Assembly (NCBI RefSeq): GCF_000712135.1
Contig: NZ_JOOE01000001.1
Coordinates: 1,116,001-1,180,000, forward strand
Direction: 5' to 3'
Origin: Sphingomonas sp. UNC305MFCol5.2
GTDB lineage: Bacteria > Pseudomonadota > Alphaproteobacteria > Sphingomonadales > Sphingomonadaceae
DNA: 64,000 bases
Shown: in pieces, positions 1 through 9,041 of the stretch
Layout of the letters: every line of letters starts with the position of its first letter
Position numbering within the stretch: position 1 is the stretch's first letter
Translations under genes and position numbers: made by a program
The notes under the pieces: model-generated
What the model was told of the DNA's origin: nothing
Databases searched by the model: none
What the model saw: only the letters and a program-made list of their open reading frames with translations

Positions 1-1323
1 GCCCGGCACGGTCACTTCGGCGAGCGTGCGTGCCAGCGCCTCCGCATCGGCTACCGCCGCCGCCGAGCGATGCCCGCGCCGCCGGATTCCGTCGACCAGT
101 GCGTCGGAATCGACGCCCTCGCGGGGTTCTTCGCCGGCTGCATAGACCGGAGTTACCAGCACCATGTCGGCGTCGTTAAAGGCCTGGGCGAAGTCGTCCA
201 TCAGATTGCCGAGCCGCGAATAGCGATGCGGCTGGACCACGGCGATCACCCTGCCCTCGGCGCTTTCGCGCGCAGCGGCGAGCACCGCGCGGATCTCGAC
301 CGGATGGTGGCCGTAATCGTCGATGATCGTGACGCCTTGCGTCTCGCCGACCTTGGTGAAGCGGCGCTTGACCCCGCCGAAGCGGGCAAAGCCCTTCTGG
401 ATCGTCACGTCGGGGATGCCCAGCTCGAGCGCCACGCCGATCGCGGCGAGCGCGTTCTGGACATTATGACGGCCGGGCATCGGCAGCTCGATATTCTCGA
501 TCGAGCGCACGGTGCCGTCGCGGTTGCGGATGATCGCCTCGAAACGGTTGCCGCCCGAATGCGGCGTCACATTCACGCCGCGCACATCGGCGCTGGCAGC
601 GAAGCCGTAAGTGATGATCCGGCGATCACGCACGCGCGGGATGATCGCCTGCACCTCGGGATGGTCGAGACAGAGCAAGGCCGCGCCATAAAAGGGCACA
701 TTCTCGACGAACTCGACATAGGCGTCCTTGGCGCGATCGAACGAGCCGTAATGATCGAGATGCTCGGGATCGATGTTCGTGACCACCGCGATCGTCCCGT
801 CGAGGCGCAGGAAGCTGCCGTCGCTCTCATCGGCTTCGACTACCATCCAGTCACTGTCGCCCAGCCGGGCGTTCGAGCCATATTGGTTGATGATGCCGCC
901 GTTGATCACGGTGGGATCCACTCCGCCCGCGTCGAGCAGCGCCGCGACCATCGAGGTCGTCGTGGTCTTGCCGTGCGTCCCCGCCACCGCGACGGTGGAC
1001 TTCAGCCGCATCAATTCGGCGAGCATCTCGGCCCGGCGCACCACCGGCACGCGGCGCGCATACGCAGCCTCGACCTCGGGATTGGTCCGCACGATCGCAG
1101 TGGAAACCACCACCACCGCCGCCTCGCCGATATTCTCGGCCTTGTGACCGATCGCTATCGGGATGCCGCGGTCGCGCAGGCCCTGCACGACATAGCCCTC
1201 GGCAACGTCCGAACCCTGCACCTTGTAGCCGAGATTGTGCATCACTTCGGCGATGCCCGACATGCCGATGCCGCCGATCCCGACGAAATGGATCGTGCCG
1301 ATGTCGGTTGCGACACCCTTCAT
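1..1323 (-). CDS. murC: UDP-N-acetylmuramate--L-alanine ligase MurC (3' end outside window)
   Basis: MurC adds L-alanine to UDP-MurNAc in the cytoplasm, the first step of peptide-stem assembly. Translation from the ATG at 1323 gives an N-terminal Rossmann stretch ([14 protein letters not shown]), the ATP P-loop [12 protein letters not shown], and the central-domain motif [11 protein letters not shown] typical of Mur ligases. About 441 codons are present without a stop; the family is usually near 470 residues, so only the last C-terminal residues are missing. The start overlaps the murG stop as ATGA, which implies translational coupling at the end of the dcw operon. The assignment is firm. Confidence 0.97.
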   Translation of the reverse strand, partial: MKGVATDIGTIHFVGIGGIGMSGIAEVMHNLGYKVQGSDVAEGYVVQGLRDRGIPIAIGHKAENIGEAAVVVVSTAIVRTNPEVEAAYARRVPVVRRAEMLAELMRLKSTVAVAGTHGKTTTTSMVAALLDAGGVDPTVINGGIINQYGSNARLGDSDWMVVEADESDGSFLRLDGTIAVVTNIDPEHLDHYGSFDRAKDAYVEFVENVPFYGAALLCLDHPEVQAIIPRVRDRRIITYGFAASADVRGVNVTPHSGGNRFEAIIRNRDGTVRSIENIELPMPGRHNVQNALAAIGVALELGIPDVTIQKGFARFGGVKRRFTKVGETQGVTIIDDYGHHPVEIRAVLAAARESAEGRVIAVVQPHRYSRLGNLMDDFAQAFNDADMVLVTPVYAAGEEPREGVDSDALVDGIRRRGHRSAAAVADAEALARTLAEVTVPG

Positions 1324-2471
1324 GCGTGAGCGAGCCTTCCCTGAATTGCCGCGCGGCGCACCTTGATCGGCGCGGTCGGGGCATGAATCGATTCGACGAG
1401 ATCGGCAAGATCGCTCGCCGCGTGCGGACGTCCGACGCTCTTCGCGCGCGTCGCCGCGTTCTCGAGCCCTTGGGCGTCGAGCCCGAGCTTCTGGATCTGC
1501 TTGGCGAGCTCGGTCGCAGTGAAGGCGCGCTGCGAGATCGTGCGCGCCCCACCGGCATTGGTGATCTCACGCGCATTGGCGGTCTGGTGATCGTCGGTGG
1601 CGCTCGGTAGCGGCACGAGGATCGCCGGGCGACCCGCGGCGGTCAGCTCGGCAATCGTCGAGGCGCCCGCGCGGGCGATGACGATATGCGCCCAGGCCAG
1701 CGCCTCGGGCATGTCGGTGATGTAGGTCGAGACGTCGGCGGGAATGCCGTGCGCCTGATATTTGGCGCGTACCGCATCGATATCCTCGATCCGGGCCTGG
1801 TGCGTCACTTGGAGCCGGCGGCGGAAATGGACGGGAAGCAGCGCCAGTCCGTCGGGCACGACCTGGCTCAGCACCGTCGCGCCCTGGCTGCCGCCGGTGA
1901 CGAGCACGCGGAAGATGCCTTCCTCGTCGAGGATCGGGTAAGGCCGGTCGCGGAGCGCCAGCACTGCTTCCCGCACGGGGTTGCCGATCAAATGCGTCTT
2001 GGGTGCCCAACGCGGCTTCATCCGTTCGACTTCATCATAGGATGTCGCAATTGCGCTCACCCGGCCCGCGACGAAACGATTGACTCGCCCCAGCACCGCG
2101 TTCTGCTCGTGGATCACCGTGGGCACGCCCGCACGGAAAGCGGCGAGCAAGGTCGGCAAAGCGGGATAGCCGCCAAAGCCGATCACTGCCGAAGGGCGCA
2201 GCTCCTTGAACAGCCGCAGCGCCATCGACCGTCCCGCCATGATACGCCCCGCCGCGCGGATATAGCCGAGCGGGCCACCGCCCAGCCGCCCAGCGGGCAG
2301 CACGTGCGTGTCGATTCCGTCGAACAATCCCGGAAAGCGCACACCGCGATCGTCGCTGACCAGCGAAACCTTGTGCCCCCGGCTCGCGAGCTCGGCCGCG
2401 AGCGCGGCGGCGGGCACCATGTGTCCACCTGTCCCGCCTGCTGCCAGAACATAGCTGCGCGAATTCGTCAT
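1320..2471 (-). CDS. murG: UDP-N-acetylglucosamine--N-acetylmuramyl-(pentapeptide) pyrophosphoryl-undecaprenol GlcNAc transferase MurG
   Basis: MurG transfers GlcNAc onto lipid I to make lipid II at the inner face of the cytoplasmic membrane. The 383-residue product has the N-terminal [14 protein letters not shown] glycine loop, [19 protein letters not shown] at the start of the C-terminal Rossmann domain, and [12 protein letters not shown] in the UDP-GlcNAc site. The ATG at 2471 is chosen because it overlaps the ftsW stop as ATGA; another ATG lies four codons upstream. The 3' end overlaps the murC start by four bases. Length and motifs are standard. Confidence 0.96.
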   Translation of the reverse strand: MTNSRSYVLAAGGTGGHMVPAAALAAELASRGHKVSLVSDDRGVRFPGLFDGIDTHVLPAGRLGGGPLGYIRAAGRIMAGRSMALRLFKELRPSAVIGFGGYPALPTLLAAFRAGVPTVIHEQNAVLGRVNRFVAGRVSAIATSYDEVERMKPRWAPKTHLIGNPVREAVLALRDRPYPILDEEGIFRVLVTGGSQGATVLSQVVPDGLALLPVHFRRRLQVTHQARIEDIDAVRAKYQAHGIPADVSTYITDMPEALAWAHIVIARAGASTIAELTAAGRPAILVPLPSATDDHQTANAREITNAGGARTISQRAFTATELAKQIQKLGLDAQGLENAATRAKSVGRPHAASDLADLVESIHAPTAPIKVRRAAIQGRLAHA

Positions 2472-3697
2472 CCCTTGCTCCACCGACCCGTATATGGCGA
2501 GCGCTTCAGATACGGGTTTCGACGCGTGAAGGCGAGCAGCAACCCGTATCCGATCGACAGCGCGATCATCGACGATCCGCCATAGCTGATGAACGGCAAG
2601 GTCATGCCCTTCGAAGGCGCGATGCCGGTGTTGACCGCCATGTTGATCATCGCCTGCACGCCGAACTGCGCGGCGAGGCCGGAAGCCGCGAGCAGGCGGA
2701 ACGCGTCTTCCTCGTCGAGCATCTTCATGAACACGCGGATCACGATCGCAGCATAGAGCAACGCGATCACTGCGCAGGAGATCAGCCCGAATTCCTCACC
2801 GATCACCGAGAAGATGTAATCGGTATGCGCCTCGGGCAGCTTGAACTTGACCTGCCCGCTGCCGGGGCCGGCGCCGGTGAGCCCGCCCGCGCTCAGCGTC
2901 TGGTGCGCCATCTCGACCTGATAGCGGTCGGCGAGCGCCGCTTCCTTGGTGGGGAACAGGAAATTGTCGATACGGGTACGGGCGGTGCTGTAGAACAGAT
3001 AGGCCGCGACCACCCCCGCTAGCGCGGTGCCGATCAGCCCGCCGATCGCCAAAGCCGAGATGCCCGAGATCGTCAGCAGGATCAGCCACACCGTCCCGAA
3101 TATGATCGTCTGGCCGAAATCGGGCTGGAGCATCAGCAGCACTGCGATCACCGCGGTCAGTCCGCCGGTGATGAAGAGGACGGGCAGTTCGGGATCCTTG
3201 GCGCGAAACGAGAGCATCCACGCAGTGGCGACGATGAAGAACGGCTTGAGGAACTCCGAAGGCTGAAGGTCGGAGACGCCGAGATCGAGCCAGCGCCGCG
3301 CGCCATTGGCCTCGGAGCCGATAATCGGCACGAGCGCGAGCAGCAGCAGGAAGAATGCCGCGCCGATCAGCGCGAAGCGGCGCGCGATCGTGATCGGCAG
3401 CATCGATACGCCGATCAGCACCGGCACCGACAGGCAAACCCACATCAGCTGGCGCCAGAAATAATGCATCGCCGGCATGATGTGCGTCGCGTCCGAATAG
3501 CGGCGCGCCGTTGCGGGCGAAGCCGCGGCGACGGCGACCAGCCCGATGGCGATCAGCAGCATCGCGAGCAGCAGCAATACGCGATCGACTTCCCAGAACC
3601 ACATGCCCGCACGCGAAGTGTTGGCACGGCCGAGCTGCTTGCTCACCCGACGCCGGACGTCGCCATTGGGCCTTTCGGTATCGGCGGTGTCGCTCAC
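2468..3697 (-). CDS. ftsW: Septal peptidoglycan glycosyltransferase FtsW
   Basis: FtsW is the SEDS-family membrane glycosyltransferase that polymerises lipid II at the septum together with FtsI. The 409-residue product has a polar N-terminus of about 40 residues followed by roughly ten hydrophobic segments. SEDS signatures visible are LQPSEFLKPFFI, LQPDFGQT and the C-terminal FISYGGSSM. The start is taken as GTG at 3697, which overlaps the murD stop as GTGA, like the neighbouring junctions; an internal ATG about 30 codons later is less likely. RodA is the main alternative for this fold, but the dcw context points to FtsW. Confidence 0.93.
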   Translation of the reverse strand: MSDTADTERPNGDVRRRVSKQLGRANTSRAGMWFWEVDRVLLLLAMLLIAIGLVAVAAASPATARRYSDATHIMPAMHYFWRQLMWVCLSVPVLIGVSMLPITIARRFALIGAAFFLLLLALVPIIGSEANGARRWLDLGVSDLQPSEFLKPFFIVATAWMLSFRAKDPELPVLFITGGLTAVIAVLLMLQPDFGQTIIFGTVWLILLTISGISALAIGGLIGTALAGVVAAYLFYSTARTRIDNFLFPTKEAALADRYQVEMAHQTLSAGGLTGAGPGSGQVKFKLPEAHTDYIFSVIGEEFGLISCAVIALLYAAIVIRVFMKMLDEEDAFRLLAASGLAAQFGVQAMINMAVNTGIAPSKGMTLPFISYGGSSMIALSIGYGLLLAFTRRNPYLKRSPYTGRWSKG

Positions 3698-5094
3698 CCG
3701 AGCGCCTCCACTGCGTCGCGGAAGGCCTGCCCGCGCGCCTCGTAATCCTTGAACTGGTCGAACGAGGCGCAGGCGGGGGAAAGCAGCACGGTTTCGCCCG
3801 GCTTCGCCTGCCCGGCGGCGCTCTTCACTGCGGCTTCGAGCGTGCCCGAGCGTTCGACCGGCATCTCGCCTTCGAGGAGGCTGGCGAACAATTCGCCCGC
3901 CTCGCCGATCGTGTACGCCTTGACGACATGGCCGAAGCCGGGGCGGCACGCCTCGAGGCTGTCGGTCTTGGCGCGCCCGCCGAGGATCCAGTGGACGCAC
4001 GGATAGGCCGAGAGCGCCGGGGTGGTGGAATCGGCGTTGGTCGCCTTGCTGTCGTTGACGAACAGCACGCCGTGCTTCGTCGCGACGCGCTCCATGCGGT
4101 GCGGCAGGCCGGGGAAGCTGCGTAGTCCCTGCTCGATCAGATCCTTAGCGATACCCAAAGTTTGGCAGGCCAGGATCGCAGCCGCCGCGTTCTGTGCATT
4201 ATGCGGGCCCTGCAGCGCGGGCCAGTTCTCCTGGCCCTTGGCGTCCGCCCGTCGAGCGTATTCGGTATAGCTTATGGCGTTGCGGTACTCGAACTCGCCT
4301 TTCGCCGCCCCGCCCAGCATTGCCGCCACTGGATCGTCCACGCCGAAGATGCCGGTGTGCTCCCAAGACTGCATCGTAAACAGTCGCTCTTTCGAAGCAA
4401 CATAACCCTCGAACCCGTCATAGCGATCGAGATGATCGGGCGTGAGGTTGAGCAACACCGCGACGTCGCAGTCGAGACTGAAGGTCAGGTCGATCTGGTA
4501 GCTCGACAGTTCGAGCACATAGACTCCGCCTTCGGGCAGCGGATCGCGACCAAGGATCGGCAAGCCGATATTGCCACCGGCGAGGCTCGGCAGTCCCGCG
4601 GTGCGGGCGATATGGTCGATCAGCGCAGTAGTGGTCGACTTGCCGTTGGTGCCGGTGACGCCGACCACCTTGTGCGATGGCAGCTCGGCACGCGCCTGCG
4701 CAAACAGCTCGATATCGCCGATGACGGGCACCCCGAACTTCGCCGCGTGCGCCGCGATCGGATGCTTGTTGAGCGGCACGCCCGGCGAGACGACGACACC
4801 GGCGAAACCGGTGAGATCGAGATCGAGCGGATCGGCGAGCACCAACTCCCTCTCCCCTTCAGGGGAGAGGGCCGGGGAGAGGGGCAAGTGGGGTGCGTTA
4901 TCGATAGGCCCCTCTCCCCGACCCTCTCCCCGCAAGCGGAGAGAGGGAGAAAGAGCGTTGCGCGCCTCTTCCTTCGAATCCCACGCAACGACCCGCGCAC
5001 CTGACGCCAGCAGCGCGTCGACCGTCGCCAGCCCCGACCGCGCAAGCCCGAGCACCGCATAGCGTTCGCCGCGCCAGGCCGTGCTCGTGATCAC
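3694..5094 (-). CDS. murD: UDP-N-acetylmuramoylalanine--D-glutamate ligase MurD with an in-frame repeat insertion
   Basis: MurD adds D-glutamate to UDP-MurNAc-L-Ala in the cytoplasm. The product has an N-terminal Rossmann region ([14 protein letters not shown]), VVSPGVPLN, the P-loop [14 protein letters not shown], and [13 protein letters not shown]. The GTG start at 5094 overlaps the mraY stop as GTGA. At 466 residues it is longer than many MurDs. The excess is a low-complexity stretch at about residues 48-83, rich in S, P, R, G and E and encoded by a palindromic DNA element (see the repeat at 4846-4949). Without it the protein would be about 430 residues, close to the family norm. The rest of the enzyme is intact, so it is probably functional. 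Confidence 0.95.
   Translation of the reverse strand: MITSTAWRGERYAVLGLARSGLATVDALLASGARVVAWDSKEEARNALSPSLRLRGEGRGEGPIDNAPHLPLSPALSPEGERELVLADPLDLDLTGFAGVVVSPGVPLNKHPIAAHAAKFGVPVIGDIELFAQARAELPSHKVVGVTGTNGKSTTTALIDHIARTAGLPSLAGGNIGLPILGRDPLPEGGVYVLELSSYQIDLTFSLDCDVAVLLNLTPDHLDRYDGFEGYVASKERLFTMQSWEHTGIFGVDDPVAAMLGGAAKGEFEYRNAISYTEYARRADAKGQENWPALQGPHNAQNAAAAILACQTLGIAKDLIEQGLRSFPGLPHRMERVATKHGVLFVNDSKATNADSTTPALSAYPCVHWILGGRAKTDSLEACRPGFGHVVKAYTIGEAGELFASLLEGEMPVERSGTLEAAVKSAAGQAKPGETVLLSPACASFDQFKDYEARGQAFRDAVEALG
4846..4949. repeat. Palindromic element inserted in frame inside murD
   Basis: This stretch folds into a cloverleaf-like set of inverted repeats. An 11-bp hairpin lies at 4848-4858/4861-4871. 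A perfect 13-bp inverted repeat lies at 4873-4885/4908-4920. The outer arms at 4846-4857 and 4938-4949 pair with one mismatch. It resembles the C/T-rich CCTCTCCCC palindromes usually found between genes in proteobacteria, but here it keeps the murD reading frame and is translated ([10 protein letters not shown] and [14 protein letters not shown]). It is comparable in kind to Rickettsia palindromic elements; no homology to those is claimed. Confidence 0.85.
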
Positions 5095-6161
5095 CGCAGC
5101 TTCAGCGTCGAGAGCCCCGCCAGCGCCAGCACGAACGCGATGATCCAGAAGCGGATCACCACCGTCGGCTCCGACCAGCCGAGCTGTTCGAAATGATGGT
5201 GGATCGGCGCCATCTTGAAGACGCGCTTGCCGGTGCGCTTGAAGAAGAACACCTGGATGATGACCGAAAGCGCCTCCACGACGAACAGCCCGCCGATGAT
5301 GCCCAGCACCAGCTCGTGCTGCGCCGAAACCGCGATCGCGCCGAGCGCGCCGCCCAGCGCGAGGCTGCCGGTATCGCCCATGAACACCGCCGCCGGGGGC
5401 GCGTTGAACCACAGGAAGGCCAGCCCCGCGCCGACGATCGCGCCGCAGAAGATCGCGAGGTCGCCCGCGCCCGGCACGTGCGGGATGCCCAGATAGGTCG
5501 CGAACACCTTGTTTCCCGCAACATAGGCGATCAGCATGAACGCCATGCTGGCGATCACCACCGGCATCGTCGCGAGCCCGTCGAGGCCGTCGGTGAGGTT
5601 CACGGCATTGCCGAATGCGACGATCGTGAAGGCGGCGAAGGGGATGTAGAACCAGCCGAGATCGGGGTGGATCCAGCTGAAGAAGGGCACATAGAGCTCC
5701 GTCCCCGTCTGCGAGATGATCACCCAGCTGGCGATGCCCGCGATCACGAACTCGCCGAGCAACCGCACCCTGCCCGATACGCCCGCTGTGCTCGCCTTTC
5801 GAACCTTGTCGTAATCGTCGAGGAATCCGATCGCGCCGAACCCGAAGGTCACGAACATGCACGCCCAGACCAGGGGGTTTGAGAGGTTCATCCACAGAAA
5901 CAGCGAAATCATCAGGCTGGTCAGGATCATCAGCCCACCCATCGTGGGCGTACCGCGCTTGGCGAGGTGGCTCTGCGGCCCGTCACTGCGGATCGGCTGC
6001 CCCTTGCCCTGGCGGACGCGCAGCCAGCCGATGAACTTCGGCCCGATGATCAGCCCGAGCAGCAAAGCGGTGGCGACCGCGGCACCGGTGCGGAACGAGA
6101 GATAGCGGATGAGATTGAGGATACCGGGGAAGCCCAGCTGTTCCGCGATCCAGTAGAGCAT
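5091..6161 (-). CDS. mraY: Phospho-N-acetylmuramoyl-pentapeptide transferase MraY
   Basis: MraY is the integral membrane enzyme that moves phospho-MurNAc-pentapeptide onto undecaprenyl phosphate, forming lipid I. The 356-residue product has about ten membrane segments and the family motifs [40 protein letters not shown] (catalytic Asp loops) and the cytoplasmic APIHHHFE. The ATG at 6161 shares a base with the murF stop (TGATG), and the stop overlaps the murD GTG start. Full length and typical of alphaproteobacteria. Confidence 0.97.
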   Translation of the reverse strand: MLYWIAEQLGFPGILNLIRYLSFRTGAAVATALLLGLIIGPKFIGWLRVRQGKGQPIRSDGPQSHLAKRGTPTMGGLMILTSLMISLFLWMNLSNPLVWACMFVTFGFGAIGFLDDYDKVRKASTAGVSGRVRLLGEFVIAGIASWVIISQTGTELYVPFFSWIHPDLGWFYIPFAAFTIVAFGNAVNLTDGLDGLATMPVVIASMAFMLIAYVAGNKVFATYLGIPHVPGAGDLAIFCGAIVGAGLAFLWFNAPPAAVFMGDTGSLALGGALGAIAVSAQHELVLGIIGGLFVVEALSVIIQVFFFKRTGKRVFKMAPIHHHFEQLGWSEPTVVIRFWIIAFVLALAGLSTLKLR

Positions 6162-7537
6162 CAGGCCATCGCCCCTTCCGCCAATGCCGCCACGACCGTC
6201 GAGAGACGCACGCCGTTAGAGCCTTTTACGAGGACCGCATCGCCCGGCGCCAGCACGGCATTCAGCCGGTCGCGCGCGGTTGCGGCGTCGGGCACATGGA
6301 CGAATTCCACTTTGCTCTCAAGCGCATTCGCGAGCGCGCCCATCGCCTCGCCGACGAGGATGGCGTAGCCGACGCCCGCGGCCGCGATCGGCTCGGCCAG
6401 CGCTGCATGGAACGCGTCCGAATGCTCGCCCAGCTCACGCATCTCGCCCAGCACTGCGATTTTCCGGCCTGGCTCGTTGGCGAGGACGGCCAATGTCGCG
6501 CGCATCGAGGCGGGATTGGCGTTGTAGCTCTCGTCGATCACCAGGGCCTCGCCGCCAGGCAATTCGGCCATGAACCGCGCGCCGCGTCCCGCCAGACCGC
6601 CCATCTCGGCGAGCGCGAGGCCCGCCATTTCGAGATCGCCGCCGGCGGCGTCGACCGCGGCGAGGATCGCCATTGCGTTCGAGACCCAATGTTCGCCCGG
6701 CTGCGAGATGGTGAAGCTCAGCTCACGCGCATCGAACCGCGCGGTGACGAAGGTCCCGCCGGTGCGCGTCCGCATCCGCTCGACTGCGCGGAAATCGGCG
6801 CCGTCGTTCAGCCCGAAGGTGACGATCCGGCCGGCGTGCGGCTTCGCAGCGGCGATGAGGCGGTCGCGATGCGGGCTGTCGTACGGAACGATCGCGGTCC
6901 CGCCGGGCTCCAGCCCCTCGAAAATCTCGCCTTTGGCGTCGGCGATCGCCGCTTCGCTCGCGAAGAAGCCCATATGCGCCGGCGCGATCGTGGTGACCAA
7001 GGCGACATGCGGGCGCACCAGCCGGGTGAGCCGGGCGAGCTCGCCGGCATGGTTCATTCCCATTTCGAACACGCCGAAACGCGCGTCGCGCGGCATCCGG
7101 GCAAGGCTCAACGGCACACCGGTATGGTTGTTGTAGCTCTTGACCGAACGGTGCGCACAACCCGGGTCGACCCGATCGAGCGCCGCGAACAGAGCTTCCT
7201 TGGTGCCGGTCTTCCCCACCGATCCGGTGACGCCGATCACCTTGCCCTGCATGCGCGCGCGTGACGCCACGCCCAGCGCATCGAGCGCCGCGGTGGTGTC
7301 GGCGACCAGTACATGCGGGTGCGGCGTCGGCTCGGAGACCACCGCACCGGCCGCGCCCTGCGCGAATGCCTGGTCGAGGAAGCGATGCCCGTCGGTCGTC
7401 TCGCCCTTCAAGGCGAGGAACAAGTCGCCGCGGCCGACTTCGCGGGAGTCGAAGGTCACGCCGTTGGCGTCGAAGGCTGACGAGGCCGTCCCGTCCGTAG
7501 CGGCGGTGATCTCGGCCGAGGTCCAGAGAGACGTCAT
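6161..7537 (-). CDS. murF: UDP-N-acetylmuramoyl-tripeptide--D-alanyl-D-alanine ligase MurF
   Basis: MurF attaches D-Ala-D-Ala to the UDP-MurNAc-tripeptide in the cytoplasm. The 458-residue product shows the P-loop [27 protein letters not shown], the motif [11 protein letters not shown] and [13 protein letters not shown], all MurF landmarks. The ATG at 7537 begins the conserved start [10 protein letters not shown]. Upstream in-frame codons are only the translation of the palindromic repeat that separates murF from murE. This is the only junction of the cluster in the window without a start/stop overlap, so coupling to murE has probably been weakened by the repeat. Confidence 0.96.
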   Translation of the reverse strand: MTSLWTSAEITAATDGTASSAFDANGVTFDSREVGRGDLFLALKGETTDGHRFLDQAFAQGAAGAVVSEPTPHPHVLVADTTAALDALGVASRARMQGKVIGVTGSVGKTGTKEALFAALDRVDPGCAHRSVKSYNNHTGVPLSLARMPRDARFGVFEMGMNHAGELARLTRLVRPHVALVTTIAPAHMGFFASEAAIADAKGEIFEGLEPGGTAIVPYDSPHRDRLIAAAKPHAGRIVTFGLNDGADFRAVERMRTRTGGTFVTARFDARELSFTISQPGEHWVSNAMAILAAVDAAGGDLEMAGLALAEMGGLAGRGARFMAELPGGEALVIDESYNANPASMRATLAVLANEPGRKIAVLGEMRELGEHSDAFHAALAEPIAAAGVGYAILVGEAMGALANALESKVEFVHVPDAATARDRLNAVLAPGDAVLVKGSNGVRLSTVVAALAEGAMA

Positions 7538-7545
7538 GAGCCCCT

Positions 7546-7617
7546 CCGTTCGTTTCGAGCGCAGTCGAGAAACGAGGCCGAGAGGAAAGGCTTCTCGACT
7601 TCGCTCGAAGCGAACGG
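7546..7617. repeat. Palindromic repeat filling the murE-murF gap
   Basis: Two 26-base arms at 7546-7571 and 7592-7617 are inverted copies with 24 of 26 positions matching, separated by 20 bases. The core motif is TTCGAGCG next to AGTCGAGAA. The element occupies nearly all of the 88 bases between the murE stop and murF start, so it looks like an insertion into what was once an overlapping junction. An RNA hairpin here could also set the murE/murF expression ratio. Confidence 0.85.
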
Positions 7618-7625
7618 GGTCCCGG

Positions 7626-9041
7626 TCACGCTGCGCATTCCCGGGCAACGCTCACATCGTCGAAAGGAAGCACGCGATCGCCGACGATCTGGCCCTGTTC
7701 GTGGCCCTTGCCCGCGATCAGCACGATGTCCGCGGCTTCGGCCATCGCCACCGCCGCGGCAATCGCCTCGCGCCGCCCGCCGATCTCGGTCGCATCCGGA
7801 GCGCCCTTCAGCACCTCGGCGCGGATCGCCGCGGGATCCTCGCCGCGCGGATTGTCGTCGGTGACGATCACCACATCCGCGCCCGCCGCAGCCGCCTGCC
7901 CCATCGGCTCGCGCTTGCCCGTGTCGCGATCGCCGCCCGCGCCGAAGACGAGGATCAGCCGGCCGCTGGTGTGCGGCTTCAAGGCAGCGATCGCCGCTTC
8001 CAGCGCATCCGGCGTATGCGCATAATCGACATAGACCGGCGCGCCGCTGCGCGTGATCACTGCGCGCTCGAGCCGTCCGCGCACCGGCTGCAGCCGCGCC
8101 AGATTGGCGATCGTCGCGGCAACGTCGCCGCCCGTCGCGATCACCAGCCCCGCCGCGGTCAGCGCGTTCGCGGCCTGATAGGCGCCGATCAGCGGCAGCA
8201 TCACCTTGTGCGTGGTGCCGCCCGCCTCGATCATCAGCCCCTGCCCCAGCAAGGTCGGATCGCGCTCGACGAGCTTGAGCGTCTCGCCATGCTCACCCAC
8301 CGTAATCAGCTTGTTGCCGCGCATCCGGGCAAGCTCTTCCACGCGCATCGCATGCGGATCATCGGCCCAGACCACCGCGGCGCCGTCCATGTCGAGCACG
8401 TCGGCGAACAGCCGAAGCTTGGCGTGGAAATAGGCCGCCATGTCGCCATGATAATCGAGATGATCGCGGCTGAGATTGGTAAACGCCGCCGCGTGCACCG
8501 GCAGCCCCTCGGTGCGATATTGCGAGAGCCCGTGCGACGACGCCTCGAACGCGACATGCGTCACGCCCTCGCGCGCGAGCCCGGCGACATTGGCGAGGAA
8601 GGTGACGACATCGGGCGTGGTCAGGCCGGTCGATACGGTATCGTCGGAAGTGGTCACCCCCAGCGTGCCGATCGACGCCGCGTGATGCCCCGACATCCGC
8701 CACAATTGGCGTGTCATCTCGACGGTGGAGGTCTTGCCGTTGGTCCCCGTCACCGCCACCGCGGTTTCGGGGAACGGCGCGAAGAACCTCGCCGCCAGCC
8801 GGGCGAAGCGCTCGCGCGGATTGATGTCGGCGATGTGCAGCGCGCCTTCGACCCGTGCCTCGGGCCGTGCCACGACCGCAATCGCGCCGGCCTTCACGGC
8901 GGCGGGAATGAAATCCTCGCCATTGACCCGCGCGCCCTCGAACGCACCGAACACGGTTCCCGGAGCGACCTTGCGGTGATCGATCGCGAACCCGGTGACG
9001 ACGGCGCTTTCCTCTCCGCCGGTCAGCGCGCCGAGTCTCAT
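7626..9041 (-). CDS. murE: UDP-N-acetylmuramoyl-L-alanyl-D-glutamate--2,6-diaminopimelate ligase MurE
   Basis: MurE adds the third amino acid of the stem peptide. The 471-residue product has an N-terminal UDP-MurNAc domain, the P-loop VTGTNGKTSTVEMT, NLSRDHLDYHG and the substrate-specificity motif DDNPRGEDP. The DNPR sequence is the signature of enzymes that use meso-diaminopimelate rather than lysine, so the wall is a Gram-negative DAP type. The ATG at 9041 overlaps the ftsI stop as ATGA. Length is normal. Confidence 0.97.
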   Translation of the reverse strand: MRLGALTGGEESAVVTGFAIDHRKVAPGTVFGAFEGARVNGEDFIPAAVKAGAIAVVARPEARVEGALHIADINPRERFARLAARFFAPFPETAVAVTGTNGKTSTVEMTRQLWRMSGHHAASIGTLGVTTSDDTVSTGLTTPDVVTFLANVAGLAREGVTHVAFEASSHGLSQYRTEGLPVHAAAFTNLSRDHLDYHGDMAAYFHAKLRLFADVLDMDGAAVVWADDPHAMRVEELARMRGNKLITVGEHGETLKLVERDPTLLGQGLMIEAGGTTHKVMLPLIGAYQAANALTAAGLVIATGGDVAATIANLARLQPVRGRLERAVITRSGAPVYVDYAHTPDALEAAIAALKPHTSGRLILVFGAGGDRDTGKREPMGQAAAAGADVVIVTDDNPRGEDPAAIRAEVLKGAPDATEIGGRREAIAAAVAMAEAADIVLIAGKGHEQGQIVGDRVLPFDDVSVARECAA

